64,000 nucleotides of DNA from contig OY757947.1 of NCBI GenBank assembly GCA_963585895.1, positions 37,671,450 to 37,735,449 of the forward strand, in the 5' to 3' direction. Under the pieces are notes generated by a model, which saw only the letters and a program-made list of their open reading frames with translations, was not told the DNA's origin and did not search any database. Each line of letters begins with the position of its first letter. The stretch's first letter is position 1. Position numbers and translations under genes: made by a program. Positions 47,239 through 59,589 of this stretch are shown one piece after another. This DNA is from Sepioteuthis lessoniana (taxonomy: Eukaryota > Mollusca > Cephalopoda > Myopsida > Loliginidae).

Positions 47239-50200
47239 TTGCTTTTTTTCTAAGTTCTTTCAGTTTAGTTTCTGCTACTGTTTGATAGCTTTCGACTAAA
47301 TGTAGGTCTTTTAACAGCAGCTAAAAATATGGCCAATCATCTCGTTCCAATTATATTAGTTTCTCGATGAGAGCTCTGTAATTGGGTGATTGCTTTTTCT
47401 GATGGTGGTCACTCTTTTTTTCTAAGTTCTTTCAGTTTAGTTTCTGCTACTGTTTGATAGCTTTCGACTAAATGTAGGTCTTTTAACAGCAGCTAAAAAT
47501 ATGGCCAATCATCTAGTTCCAATTATATTAGTTTCTCGATGAGAGCTCTGTAATTGGGTGATTGTTTTTTCTGATGGTGGTCACTCTTTTTTTCTAAGTT
47601 CTTTCAGTTTAGTTTCTGCTACTGTTTGATAGCTTTCGACTAAATGTAGGTCTTTTAACAGCAGCTAAAAATATGGCCAATCATCTAGTTCCAATTATAT
47701 TAGTTTCTCGATGAGAGCTCTGTAATTGGGTGATTGCTTTTTCTGATGGTGGTCACTCTTTTTTTCTAAGTTCTTTCAGTTTAGTTTCTGCTACTGTTTG
47801 ATAGCTTTCGACTAAATGTAGGTCTTTTAACAGCAGCTGAAAATATGGCCAATCATTTAGTTCCAATTATATTAGTTTCTCGATGAGAGCTCTGTAATTG
47901 GGTGATTGCTTTTTCTGATGGTGGTCACTCTTTTTTTCTAAGTTCTTTCAGTTTAGTTTCTGCTACTGTTTGATAGCTTTCGACTAAATGTAGGTCTTTT
48001 AACAGCAGCTGAAAATATGGCCAATCATCTCGTTCCAATTATATTAGTTTCTCGATGAGAGCTCTGTAATTGGGTGATTGCTTTTTCTGATGGTGGTCAC
48101 TCTTTTTTTCTAAGTTCTTTCAGTTTAGTTTCTGCTACTGTTTGATAGCTTTCGACTAAATGTAGGTCTTTTAACAGCAGCTAAAAATATGGCCAATCAT
48201 CTAGTTCCAATTATATTAGTTTCTCGATGAGAGCTCTGTAATTGGGTGATTGTTTTTTCTGATGGTGGTCACTCTTTTTTTCTAAGTTCTTTCAGTTTAG
48301 TTTCTGCTACTGTTTGATAGCTTTCGACTAAATGTAGGTCTTTTAACAGCAGCTAAAAATATGGCCAATCATCTAGTTCCAATTATATTAGTTTCTCGAT
48401 GAGAGCTCTGTAATTGGGTGATTGCTTTTTCTGATGGTGGTCACTCTTTTTTTCTAAGTTCTTTCAGTTTAGTTTCTGCTACTGTTTGATAGCTTTCGAC
48501 TAAATGTAGGTCTTTTAACAGCAGCTGAAAATATGGCCAATCATTTAGTTCCAATTATATTAGTTTCTCGATGAGAGCTCTGTAATTGGGTGATTGCTTT
48601 TTCTGATGGTGGTCACTCTTTTTTTCTAAGTTCTTTCAGTTTAGTTTCTGCTACTGTTTGATAGCTTTCGACTAAATGTAGGTCTTTTAACAGCAGCTAA
48701 AAATATGGCCAATCATTTAGTTCCAATTATATTAGTTTCTCGATGAGATCTCTGTAATTGGGTGATTGCTTTTTCTGATGGTGGTCACTCTTTTTTTCTA
48801 AGTTCTTTCAGTTTAGTTTCTGCTACTGTTTGATAGCTTTCGACTAAATGTAGGTCTTTTAACAGCAGCTGAAAATATGGCCAATCATTTAGTTCCAATT
48901 ATATTAGTTTCTCGATGAGATCTCTGTAATTGGGTGATTGCTTTTTCTGATGGTGGTCACTCTTTTTTTCTAAGTTCTTTCAGTTTAGTTTCTGCTACTG
49001 TTTGATAGCTTTCGACTAAATGTAGGTCTTTTAACAGCAGCTAAAAATATGGCCAATCATCTAGTTCCAATTATATTAGTTTCTCGATGAGAGCTCTGTA
49101 ATTGGGTGATTGCTTTTTCTGATGGTGGTCACTCTTTTTTTCTAAGTTCTTTCAGTTTAGTTTCTGCTACTGTTTGATAGCTTTCGACTAAATGTAGGTC
49201 TTTTAACAGCAGCTGAAAATATGGCCAATCATTTAGTTCCAATTATATTAGTTTCTCGATGAGAGCTCTGTAATTGGGTGATTGCTTTTTCTGATGGTGG
49301 TCACTCTTTTTTTCTAAGTTCTTTCAGTTTAGTTTCTGCTACTGTTTGATAGCTTTCGACTAAATGTAGGTCTTTTAACAGCAGCTGAAAATATGGCCAA
49401 TCATTTAGTTCCAATTATATTAGTTTCTCGATGAGAGCTCTGTAATTGGGTGATTGCTTTTTCTGATGGTGGTCACTCTTTTTTTCTAAGTTCTTTCAGT
49501 TTAGTTTCTGCTACTGTTTGATAGCTTTCGACTAAATGTAGGTCTTTTAACAGCAGCTGAAAATATGGCCAATCATTTAGTTCCAATTATATTAGTTTCT
49601 CGATGAGAGCTCTGTAATTGGGTGATTGCTTTTTCTGATGGTGGTCACTCTTTTTTTCTAAGTTCTTTCAGTTTAGTTTCTGCTACTGTTTGATAGCTTT
49701 CGACTAAATGTAGGTCTTTTAACAGCAGCTAAAAATATGGCCAATCATCTAGTTCCAATTATATTAGTTTCTCGATGAGAGCTCTGTAATTGGGTGATTG
49801 CTTTTTCTGATGGTGGTCACTCTTTTTTTCTAAGTTCTTTCAGTTTAGTTTCGGCTACTGTTTGATAGCTTTCGACTAAATGTAGGTCTTTCAACAGCAG
49901 CTGAAAATATGGCCAATCATTTAGTTCCAATTATATTAGTTTCTCGATGAGAGCTCTGTAATTGGGTGATTGCTTTTTCTGATGGTGGTCACTCTTTTTT
50001 TCTAAGTTCTTTCAGTTTAGTTTCTGCTACTGTTTGATAGCTTTCGATAAATGTAGGTCTTTTAACAGCAGCTGAAAATATGGCCAATCATTTAGTTCCA
50101 ATTATATTAGTTTCTCGATGAGAGCTCTGTAATTGGGTGATTGCTTTTTCTGATGGTGGTCACTCTTTTTTTCTAAGTTCTTTCAGTTTAGTTTCTGCTA

Positions 50201-50853
50201 CTGTTTGATAGCTTTCGACTAAATGTAGGTCTTTTAACAGCAGCTGAAAATATGGCCAATCATTTAGTTCCAATTATATTAGTTTCTCGATGAGAGCTCT
50301 GTAATTGGGTGATTGCTTTTTCTGATGGTGGTCACTCTTTTTTTCTAAGTTCTTTCAGTTTAGTTTCTGCTACTGTTTGATAGCTTTCGACTAAATGTAG
50401 GTCTTTTAACAGCAGCTGAAAATATGGCCAATCATTTAGTTCCAATTATATTAGTTTCTCGATGAGAGCTCTGTAATTGGGTGATTGCTTTTTCTGATGG
50501 TGGTCACTCTTTTTTTCTAAGTTCTTTCAGTTTAGTTTCTGCTACTGTTTGATAGCTTTCGACTAAATGTAGGTCTTTTAACAGCAGCTGAAAATATGGC
50601 CAATCATTTAGTTCCAATTATATTAGTTTCTCGATGAGAGCTCTGTAATTGGGTGATTGCTTTTTCTGATGGTGGTCACTCTTTTTTTCTAAGTTCTTTC
50701 AGTTTAGTTTCTGCTACTGTTTGATAGCTTTCGACTAAATGTAGGTCTTTTAACAGCAGCTGAAAATATGGCCAATCATTTAGTTCCAATTATATTAGTT
50801 TCTCGATGAGAGCTCTGTAATTGGGTGATTGCTTTTTCTGATGGTGGTCACTC
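47239..50853 (+). repeat. 172-bp satellite, 21 tandem monomers
   Basis: The period is 172 bases, measured at 47411, 47583 and 47755 on the phrase ACTCTTTTTTTCTAAG. From 47411 to 50850 there are exactly 20 periods less one base; the missing base is in CTTTCGATAAATG (about 50046). With the first unit this gives 21 monomers. Monomers differ at only a few diagnostic places: GCTAAAAATA or GCTGAAAATA, ATCTCG / ATCTAG / ATTTAG, GATTGC or GATTGT, and GAGAGCTC or GAGATCTC. No ORF runs through. The length is close to a nucleosome repeat. Confidence 0.98.
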
Positions 50854-51457
50854 TTTATGCTACAGTGGCGTAAGTATTTGTAACTATTCAGGTCTCTATT
50901 ATCCTCCTTTTTGCAAAAAAATATATTTGTATTATACTTGATCTCTACTATTTTCCAGCCTCTTTTATATATATCTCGAGATCTTTAAAATGTGGGCTAC
51001 TTTCCTTAGCCGTTTTAGCATTTTGTTTTGTTTTGACAGTTTTCTTCCATTTGGTCTGGGACATTTTGCAAAACCTTTTACATGTTGGATGTTCTCTGTA
51101 GCTCTCCATGTAGTGTCCATTTTTTATTACATTAAAGGCACATCAAGGAAACGGGGATGTACCGTATCTAATTTTAATTTCCTTAACGGGAGTAAAACAG
51201 ATTTCATGTATTTTAAACTAGATTGAGCTATGTCCACATTATCTAGCAGTTCAAATTATCTCATCTATTAAAAGTGATGTTAAATACTCCTAATGAAGGC
51301 GAGAATTTCTATTGAGAGGTAATGTTTCTAATATTTGCTGAAGATGATATCATTTTAGGTTTCATTTAAAAAGAAAGCATATTTTCTGATCGAAATTATG
51401 ACAAAAGCACCTCCAAAATAACCCATTACCAGTTTGTTTTACCTTGTCGATTTCCCT
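50854..51457. other. Unique-looking DNA after the satellite
   Basis: The array ends at ACTCTTTATGCTACAGTGGC. The following 600 bases have no relative elsewhere in the window that I could see. The 78-codon plus frame (50990-51226) has a hydrophobic, Cys/Phe-rich N-terminal part but no recognisable domain. Confidence 0.4.
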
Positions 51458-53880
51458 CTCACAGAAGTTTATGGTGGTCAATTCTTTTTAGATCATTAGT
51501 AATCAAAAGAAATCTCGTATATAATAGACCAATTTTTCTTCAGTGGGTGGTGTGTTAAAAACGATTATGAAATTTCGAGAAGGATTGATGGAATCTTTCC
51601 CATGTGCTTTTCAGAAGGTTGGAAGGCAGATATTGATAATTATTCATCTAGTTCTTATTATATTTCATATTTTGCCCAAAAAGAAAATCAATGTTAGAAA
51701 CTTTTTTTCGGGAGGTTCCATAGTCACATAAGTCTAGGAGACAAAACTACGACTTGTTAAGAGTTTGACGCTGTTGAGAGGAGGAGATTTTCTTCGGAGA
51801 TAGGAGGACATTAACCCCCCTTCTTTTTAGCTTGTACAAAAGAAAATTACTGTAGATTTTGACAGGCAGTATTATTCTATACGAGGACATTCAAATTTGT
51901 TTTGGACGATAAACTTGAGAAGATCAGTAAAAGATTTGCCAACGGAACAACTAAAATGAACTGTGATAAGGGAGAATTAGTTTTACGCAATATTTAACAC
52001 GAAATATTCATTATTGAATAGTCACCCAAATTTACTGTCTTACAAGTTCGTAATATACGTGAACCGAGATCAATATAGAATTGATTGTTTTAGAGAAAAT
52101 ATAGTTTTCTTTCAGGCTGGGCTGATTGAGCCAGCAGTAATAATTTACTAAGCGTTTTGTTTAATGAGTCACAAGGTCATAGAAAATGGGGTAACTAAGG
52201 AGAATCGAACTCGTTCGTGAAGGGTTGCTTGTCTACCTGGCTAACCATTGCACTACCAGAAGCGCCCTGATTAAGCCAACAGATTATTTATTTCATAAAT
52301 TCCAAGACGTAGGCACAATTTTTATGGTGGGCCTCAGTAGAAAAAATATTTTCCAATGAAAAACCACACTAAAAAGTCTAATCAGTCAAAGTTATTTATT
52401 TCTTATTTTTATATCAATTTAAAACCTCCAATAAAAATGTTTAATCTCAATTTTAGTCTCCTTTATTAACCAAATTCTTTGACGATTAAGTTACAAAAAT
52501 GAATAAAATCAAAAATTGCCGGGAAGAACAATAATTTACGTTATTTTACCATATTTGCAATTTCTGAGGACATATATGATCAAAATGGAATGATTAGCCA
52601 TTTCTTTTGGGTGGAAGTGTCAATAAAGTTCCTTTACTAGTTTCTGTGTTGTCTCATGAAGACAGCAAAGGTTAATTACAAACTAAAACTAAAATAAAAC
52701 AATTTTGCATTTTTAAGTCAAACAATTTAATTCTTAAATAAGATGTTCTAAATTAAATGAAAAAAGAAAAATTGTGTCACTTCTTAATTTTAAGAATTTA
52801 TATCATATTTCTACCAAGAATCCAATAAATACGAAAACAATAATGCTGGCTTCATTTGCCAAAGCAGCTTGATGGCTACATCTTTTTCTGGACATACGAT
52901 TCTTTATTGAACTTCAATTCACTTGTAAGTAAGTACATTTTCTCAACTATTTAATAATGTATAATGTTAAATGTGGATTATAACCAATTCTCTGTGTAAT
53001 CATTATTCATTTCAATTGTTCCTTTGGCAATAATTTTATTGTATATCCGTTGTTTATATTTATCGACTATGAAAACAACAAATAAACAATTTTAATAAAC
53101 AACTTTATCGTCCGAAACAAAATAAAATGTACTCTTACTTATAAGTGTCACCTATGAAAATTTCCTTTCATTTTATTTTAGTTTACCTAAGAATTACATA
53201 CATATGTTATACTTACATTCAACTAACGAGATAAGAGTTTGTGTCAATGATTTTCTTCATTTTTTATGCAGTTTAAAATTACGTATTGTACTAGCAAAAA
53301 AAACGTTGGGGGATTTTTTCCTTCATCCACAGTATCCTACACACAACATCCCAGATGCCCACCAAAAATATTGGTCTTCCAAACAAACGAAAAGTACATG
53401 GGAAGCATCTATAAATTCTCCAACTAGCAAGACATCAGACTTTCATTTTCTGACCTCGCTAACCCTGAAAATATCTTCGTTGATAGTGTACGAGATGTTT
53501 TTGAATGATTAACGAACTAAAAAGAAATGACCACCGGAAACATTTGTGAGAAAGACAGGGAGACTGTTTTTCTATCCATCCCTAATTTCCTACGATTAAT
53601 AGATTGTGATATTCCTTATTGGTATTTTCCTGAGGACATCTTGTTTGATTGTGTGGGAGATTTCTTTGAATGATTAACTGCAAAGAACTGACCACTGCAA
53701 ACTTCCATGAGAATGAGAGTTTTTTTTTAATTCTTTGGCAGTTTCCCACTCGAACGTTATTGTGATATTTCAAATTGGTTTCTTCCTTTTTTTTTTAATA
53801 GTATAACAACCATCGTGGTTTATTAAGTACTAAAAAATTCCTGGGGAAGGACAATAATAATCGTGTTTAACTTATATAGA
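51458..53880 (+). mobile_element. Foldback-like element, copy 2
   Basis: The plus-sense end (51458-52121) starts CTCTCACAGAAGTTTATGG and contains GGACGATAAACTTGAG (51904). The minus-sense end (about 52800-53570) contains AACTTTATCGTCCGAAAC (53101) and CGGAAACATTTGTGAGAAAG at its tip (about 53535). A further partial tip repeat runs to 53880. The same SINE insertion is present (52138-52266). It is diverged from copies 1 and 3 by roughly 10% by eye. Confidence 0.65.
52138..52266 (-). mobile_element. SINE inside foldback element copy 2
   Basis: The same element and insertion point as 10027-10156, flanked by CTGATTGAGCCAGCAG (52122) and CTGATTAAGCCAACAG (52267). The B box GAGTTCGATTCTCC is preserved on the minus strand. 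Confidence 0.82.
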
Positions 53881-54370
53881 CGGGAGTCTTTCAAGAAGAA
53901 ACGGTTGAAAGCGATCCAGAACAAGAGTGGCATACAATTAGAGTACACAGAACAAGACTTTGTTTGAAAAAAATGCAAGAAATTAACATCAATATCCTCG
54001 TGGGAACCAGATATCATATGTGGAGAAGGACTATGAGATTCTTCTGACTTAGTCAGTTAAACAACACGATATTATTAAGCTCTTATTTGGCTTGGTAACT
54101 AACGTAAGACTTTTGCAAAATCCTTGGCTGTTTGACTTAGTGCAAAATATATATAGAATCCACTTTAATACTCGGCATTATTCTATATAGTCTTTGAACA
54201 TTTTAAAAGTTTTATATTACTTTGCGGTTTTTTCTTTTAATAATGATTTAACTACAATTCTCTTCACTGTTGTACAGCTAAGAAACGAAAAGAGACAATT
54301 CAAACGTCTCTCCAAAGTTGTCCATATAATAAAAAGCATCTTGATTGGCAGACCAATATGATGTAACTAA
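53880..54370. other. AT-rich spacer, no gene
   Basis: A 490-base stretch without relatives that I could find in the window. The 64-codon minus frame (53823-54017) is unrecognised. Nothing regulatory can be supported. Confidence 0.4.
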
Positions 54371-54635
54371 GTAGCCATTGGTCTAATGAGTAGAGTGTTC
54401 GCCAATGGTCTGTGAGACAAGGGTTCAATCCCAGCTTGAGTCATACCAAAGACTCGAAAAATAGCACTTTGTGCCACCTTGTTTAACACACAGCATTATA
54501 AGGGTAAAGTGAAGCAATCTAGGGAATGGAGTAGCCCACTCCCCTACACGTAGCTGTAGTAGCTATTGAAAAAGGAAGTTTTCCAGTCACCCTCGATTAA
54601 GGTCGCCAACTTTACCTACTTTACTTTTTAGTAGT
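54370..54635 (+). mobile_element. tRNA-headed SINE, CTTA-tail family
   Basis: The head GGTCTAATGAGTAGAGTGTT and B box AAGGGTTCAATCCCAG are followed by ATACCAAAGACTCG, GTAGTAGCTATTGAAAAAGG and GGTCGCCAACTTTACC. It ends in CTACTTTACTTTT. It is worn relative to 55430-55692. Confidence 0.82.
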
Positions 54636-54644
54636 CACACATTG

Positions 54645-54785
54645 GGCGACTATTCACAGCCTTGCACCCAAAAATTGAAAATATCCATTTTTGGCGGCTC
54701 TTTTCCCTTCTCTACACATGAAATAATAAGTGACCTGATTGGCTGATTTGCATCACGTGGACTAATGAAATACGGATAATCTGAA
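54645..54785 (+). promoter_or_regulatory. Third histone-like stem-loop/CCAAT/octamer block
   Basis: GGGCGACTATTCACAGCC is followed by GGCGGCTCTTTTCCCTTCTC, then GATTGGCTGATTTGCATCAC. That phrase contains an inverted CCAAT and the exact octamer ATTTGCAT, next to CACGTG, and GGACTAATGAAATACGG follows. The motif order is the same as at 35720-35875. No coding sequence follows. Confidence 0.42.
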
Positions 54786-55430
54786 CAATAAAATATAGAA
54801 AATACTAATTTTTTTCCAAGAAAAGTGTATTATCAAAAACATTATTGACCGAAATAAATTTAATAAGAAGAAATGATCGATAAGATGAAATATAACTAAT
54901 TATCTTAGAAAAGTTCATGAAATAGTGCATCATTGTTTAAATATAAACAATGTATTCTCTGAAATTGATGAGGTATTACCAAATTCCAAACGAAATTTGG
55001 AATAAATGTAAAATAAAATTCTAATGTTTATGCCATTAATTTTTAAAGTGTTCAAACCAAATAACACGTGATGTAAGGGTTAGCAAACTTGATTGCTACA
55101 CCATTAGGAGTGAGTTCGATCCTCACTTTGCGCCTCATATTTGTGCTTAGTATAAACTATAAGGAAAACTGCCCTTATACTTCACTTCAATCTTGTTTGT
55201 ATTATAAACATCAACACACACATATACATAACTAACTTATTCGAACATCGCTACTTTCTATTGCCTTTTCCTCATTTGTTTTATGTTATAAATGAATATT
55301 TGCTTAAACATTCTTTGAATATTAAAGATACTTTGTCTTTTAATAGTAGGGATGTTTCTCGTGCCTGATCATGATACAGTAATAATTTATTATACGATGT
55401 CTCAGTCAGGAAGACTTTTTACCACTTTGT
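54785..55430. other. Repeat-derived spacer
   Basis: The first 330 bases follow 35880-36210 in order (for example CAAATTCCAAACGAAATT and GCTACACCATTAG), a diverged copy of the region beside the SINE and histone-like block. A B-box-like GAGTTCGATCCTCAC at about 55112 marks a SINE relic. Bases 55200-55380 are a relative of 62490-62660 (TTTTAATAGTAGGGATGTTT). No gene was seen. Confidence 0.55.
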
Positions 55431-55692
55431 ACTTTGGCATAATGGTTAGAGTGTTTGCCAATGGCCCTTGAGATCTGGGTTCAATCCCAGGTCGAGTCAT
55501 ACCAAAGACTCAAAAAATCGTACTTGATACTATCTTGCTTAACACTCAGCATTATAAGGTACTATCAAAGGTAAAGTGGAGCAATCCAGGGAAAGGAGTA
55601 GCGCCCTCCCCTACACCTCGGTGTAGTAGCTATCGAAAAGGGATCCTTCGGGTTACCCTCGACTACGGTCACCAACTTTACTTACTTACTTC
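55430..55692 (+). mobile_element. tRNA-headed SINE, best CTTA-tail copy
   Basis: The head GGCATAATGGTTAGAGTGTT and B box GGGTTCAATCCCAGGTCG are well kept. The body holds CCTCGGTGTAGTAGCTATCG and ACGGTCACCAACTTTACTT, with a short CTTACTTACTT tail. It is about 260 bases long and probably the youngest of the three in the window. Confidence 0.85.
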
Positions 55693-56262
55693 TGGTATGT
55701 ATATCATATATGGGAAAAATCTTTTTATATGTAAATGAACTGCTCTTGATTTCCTTCCGTTTATTAACTGAGAAAATATCATTACATATAATAATGCTAA
55801 TATTGATTTTTAGTGAGTGGGGAAAATTAAATTGCTCCATAGATGAGACTGTAACAAATTCGACCACGCAGGGTTTGTGTAGATCTAGGATTAATGGCCA
55901 TAAGCGTGTGCTTCTTACTACCCTTACCTTTAAAACAGAATCCTTCCCATGAGATTGTTGAGGAGTCTTAGCTCTTTGCCAGATGATATTTTGGGAATAC
56001 AGAGGTGAAAATGAAATCACCGATATGTTTATGACAATAGCCTGTTGTGAATTTTTTCTGGGTGATTTATCCGAGAGAATTTTCAGAAATGACCTTCAAT
56101 CAAATCAAAGAGATTATTTTAAAGAATATTAAACTCCAGAAGAAGTTGGTCAGTGATGTACGAAGTAAATTCATGGCAAGAAATATTCAATGCTTCGGAA
56201 AAAAGAAATGTTTTTAAAATGAGAATTCTCATATGATTAATCTCTACGGGAAATGATACAAA

Positions 56263-56360
<98 letters not shown>

Positions 56361-56820
56361 TTGTAATATCGCAAATGATATTAAACAGTGATCTAATTAC
56401 GACCGCAATGGAAACTTTTTTCTTTTCCCCTTTTATTCCATTTTATATCCTCATATGCGGAAAAAATATAAAAAATGAAAAAATAAATTTAAAAAATAAA
56501 AAAAACCTTAAGAATCTCACTTTACCTATTTATAGTAGAACAAATCATTGACGCTCGAAACACTGATCAAGAAATATTAATTTTTAAAAGATCTGAAAAT
56601 TGTTTAATTGAAAGACAAAATTCGAAAAATTCATTATTTCTTTTTCCATTGGCTAAAAGAAAAAAATCCTTTATACAATTTCAGCTTCTCTCCGATTAAA
56701 ATTGATTAATCAAAATAGGACGACAATTGAAAACATTTTTCCCCACTTTTACCTTCTCTTTTTCCTTTTTACCCTCCCCCATGATTAAAAAATATTAAAA
56801 ATTTTTTTTTTTAAATAGCT
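55692..56820. other. Duplicated flank with (AC)n(TC)n tract
   Basis: Bases 55795-56250 are a diverged copy of 43500-43990. They end at a compound microsatellite (56265-56356: about 25 AC then about 20 TC units). Bases 56400-56790 match 62690-63060, including GACGCTCGAAACACTGATCA and CTTTTTCCATTGGCTAAAAG. Open frames are microsatellite or chance. Confidence 0.65.
56265..56356. repeat. (AC)n(TC)n compound microsatellite
   Basis: An AC run directly followed by a TC run. This is the same compound structure as 46425-46520 but in a different polarity order, at a different duplicon boundary. Confidence 0.95.
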
Positions 56821-59260
56821 TTTATCATATTTTATGTTTTACCCAAAAAGAAAAAAAGTGAAATCATAAGCAGAAACTTTGTTTGTGAGGCTACATAGTC
56901 ACAAAAGACTCAAGTGATAAAACTACGCCTTGTTGGGAATTTGAAGACGTTGAGAGGAGATTTTCTTAGGTGATAGGAAGAAATTACACACCCTTCTTTT
57001 TAGCTTGTACAAAAGAAAATTAAAGTAAATTTTGACAAGCAGTATTAATATATACAAGGAGATTCAAATGTATTTTGGACGATAAAGTTGACATGAAATT
57101 AAATAACTTGTTTGTAATTTTCATCGTCAATAAACGTAAACAATAAAAGATCAGTAAAAGATTTGCCAACGGAACAACTAAAATGGACGGTGATAAGGGA
57201 GAATTAGTTTTACGCAATATTTAACACGAAATATACATTATTGAATAGTCAACCAAATTTGCTGATTTATAAGGGCGTAGTATACGTTTAACTGAGATTC
57301 AAAGTAAAATTGATTATCCCGAAGAAAATATAGTTTTCAGTCTGGCTAAACTGACTAAGCCAGCAGTAGTAATCTACTAAGCTTAATGTGTCACAAGGTC
57401 ATAGAATTGGGGGTAACTAAGGATAATTGAACTCGTTCGTGAAGGGTTGTTAGTCTACCTGGCTAACAATTACACTACCAGAAGCGCCCTGATTAAACCA
57501 GTAAATTGTTTATTTCATAAATTCCAAGACTGATGCACAATTATTATGGTGAGCCTCAGTAGAAGAAATATTTCCCAATGAAAAACCACACTAAAAAGTC
57601 TAATCTGTCAAAGTTATATATTTATTATTTTTATATCAATTTTAAACCTCCAATAAAAATGTTTAACCTCAATTTTAGTCTCCTTTATTAACCAAATTCT
57701 TAGACGATTAAGTTACGAAAATGAATAAAGTCAAAAATTGCCGGGAAGAACAATAATGTACATTATTTCACCATTTTTTAAATTTCTGAGGATACATATG
57801 ATTAAAATTGAATAATTAGCCATTTCTTTTGGGTGGAAGTGTCAATAAACTTCCTTTACTAGTTTCTGTGTTTTCTCATGAAGAAAGCAAAAATTAATTA
57901 AAAGCAAAAACAAAAATAAAATAATTTTTCATTTTTAATTCAAACAAAAACTTAATTCTTAAATAAGATATTCTAAATTAAATGAAAAAGAAAAACTGTG
58001 TCACTTCTTAATTTTAATGATTTTTATTATAATATTTTTTACCAAGGATCCAATAAATACGAAAACAATACTGCTGGCTTCATTTGCTAAAGCAGCTTGA
58101 CGGCTATTTGGACACCCGATTCTTTATTGAACTTCAATTCACTTGTAAGTACATTTTCTCAACTATCTAATAATGTATAATGTTAAATATGGATTATAAC
58201 CAATTCTCTGTGTAATCATTATTCATTTCAATTGTTTGTTTGTTTTTTTTCTCTTTTTTTGGCAATATTTCTATTGTATATCCGTTGTTTATATTAATCA
58301 ACTATGAAAACAACAAATAAACAATTTTAATAAACAACTTTATCGTCCGAAACAAAATTAAATGTACTCTTACTTATAAGTGTCACCTATGAAAATTTAC
58401 TTTCATTTTATTTTAGTTTACCAAACAATTACATACATATGTTATACTAACATTCAATCATCGTGATAAGAGTTTGTGTCAATGATTTTCTTCTTTTTTA
58501 TGCAGTTTAAAATTACGTATTGTACTAGAGAAAAAAACGTTGGGGGATTTTTTTCTGTCATCCACATTATCCAACACAAAACATTCTCAGACACCCACAA
58601 AAAATGCAGTTCTGTCATTTAACACCTATACAATTACGTACCTTCCCCATGCGAAGATTTTTTGCAATAAACTGCTTTTTTGTGAAATAAGAACTACGTA
58701 AGTAAATATCGATATTAGTCTTCCAGACAAACGAAAAATACATGGGAAGTATCTATAAATTCTTCAACTAGCAAGACATCAGACTTTCATTTTCTGACCT
58801 AGCTAAACCTGAAAATGTCTTCGTCGATAGTGCACGAGATTTTTTTGAATGCTTAACGAACTGAAAAGAACTGACCACCGGAAACATTTGTGAGAAAGAC
58901 GGGGAGCATGTTTTTCTATCCGTCCCCAATTTCCAACACATAACAGATTGTGATATTCCTTATTGGTATTTTCCGGAAGACATCTTGTTTGATAGTGTGC
59001 GAGATTTCTTTGAATGACTAACTGCAAAGAACTGACCACTGCAAACGTCCACGAGAAGCGGGGGATTTTTTAAATGACCAACTGCAAACTTCCATTAGAA
59101 TGAAAGGGGGGGCATTTTTTCTATCCGTCTCAGTTTATCACGCAAAAGTTATTGTGATCTTTCTCAATGGTTTTTTCCTATTTTTAATAGTACAACAACA
59201 ATCATGATTTATTAAATACTAAACGAATTCCTACGGAAGGACGATAATAATCGTGTTTAA
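56820..59260 (+). mobile_element. Foldback-like element, copy 3
   Basis: The plus-sense end (56820-57350) has GGACGATAAAGTTGAC (57078). The minus-sense end (58060-59100) has CAACTTTATCGTCCGA (58335) and tip phrases CGGAAACATTTGTGAGAAAG (58879) and CTGCAAACTTCCATTAG (59081). The spacer has the same SINE and GTCTCCTTTATTAACCAAAT. The right side shows two or three overlapping tip repeats, as if the end had been duplicated. Confidence 0.65.
57367..57488 (-). mobile_element. SINE inside foldback element copy 3
   Basis: The same insertion as in copies 1 and 2. The flanks are worn to CTGACTAAGCCAGCAG (57351) and CTGATTAAACCAGTAA (57489). The B box is weaker (TTGAACTCG on the plus strand). Confidence 0.78.
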
Positions 59261-59589
59261 CTCATCTCTGAGAGGGGTAGGAGGAGATTCAAAACTTTCC
59301 AAATTGCATTCATTCAAAATTGAATGCGATAACGCGATTGGAGTTTGAACGATGTCACATTTGCCTCTCTACCAAGGGCACTTATTCCCATTTCCATCGC
59401 AGTTTCCCACCCGGGGAAGGACAATAATAATCGTGTTTAACTCATATCTGATAGATTGAAGTTTGAACGATGTCACAGTCCAGCACTTGTTCCCATTCCT
59501 CATTTGAAAAGTTGGGAAGTTAAATTCTACAATCTAAAGAAGAAACTAAACATAAAAACAAGTAAAACAAAAACTCATTTCATTTATTT

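Noticed and set aside
47239-50853. The regularly spaced repeats as a CRISPR-like array
   Set aside because: The units are contiguous 172-bp monomers without unique spacers, in a eukaryotic context with no cas genes. It is a satellite.
50990-51226. A 78-codon frame with hydrophobic N-terminus as a small secreted or membrane protein
   Set aside because: No clear signal-peptide cleavage pattern, no relative in the window, and a length expected by chance in AT-rich DNA.
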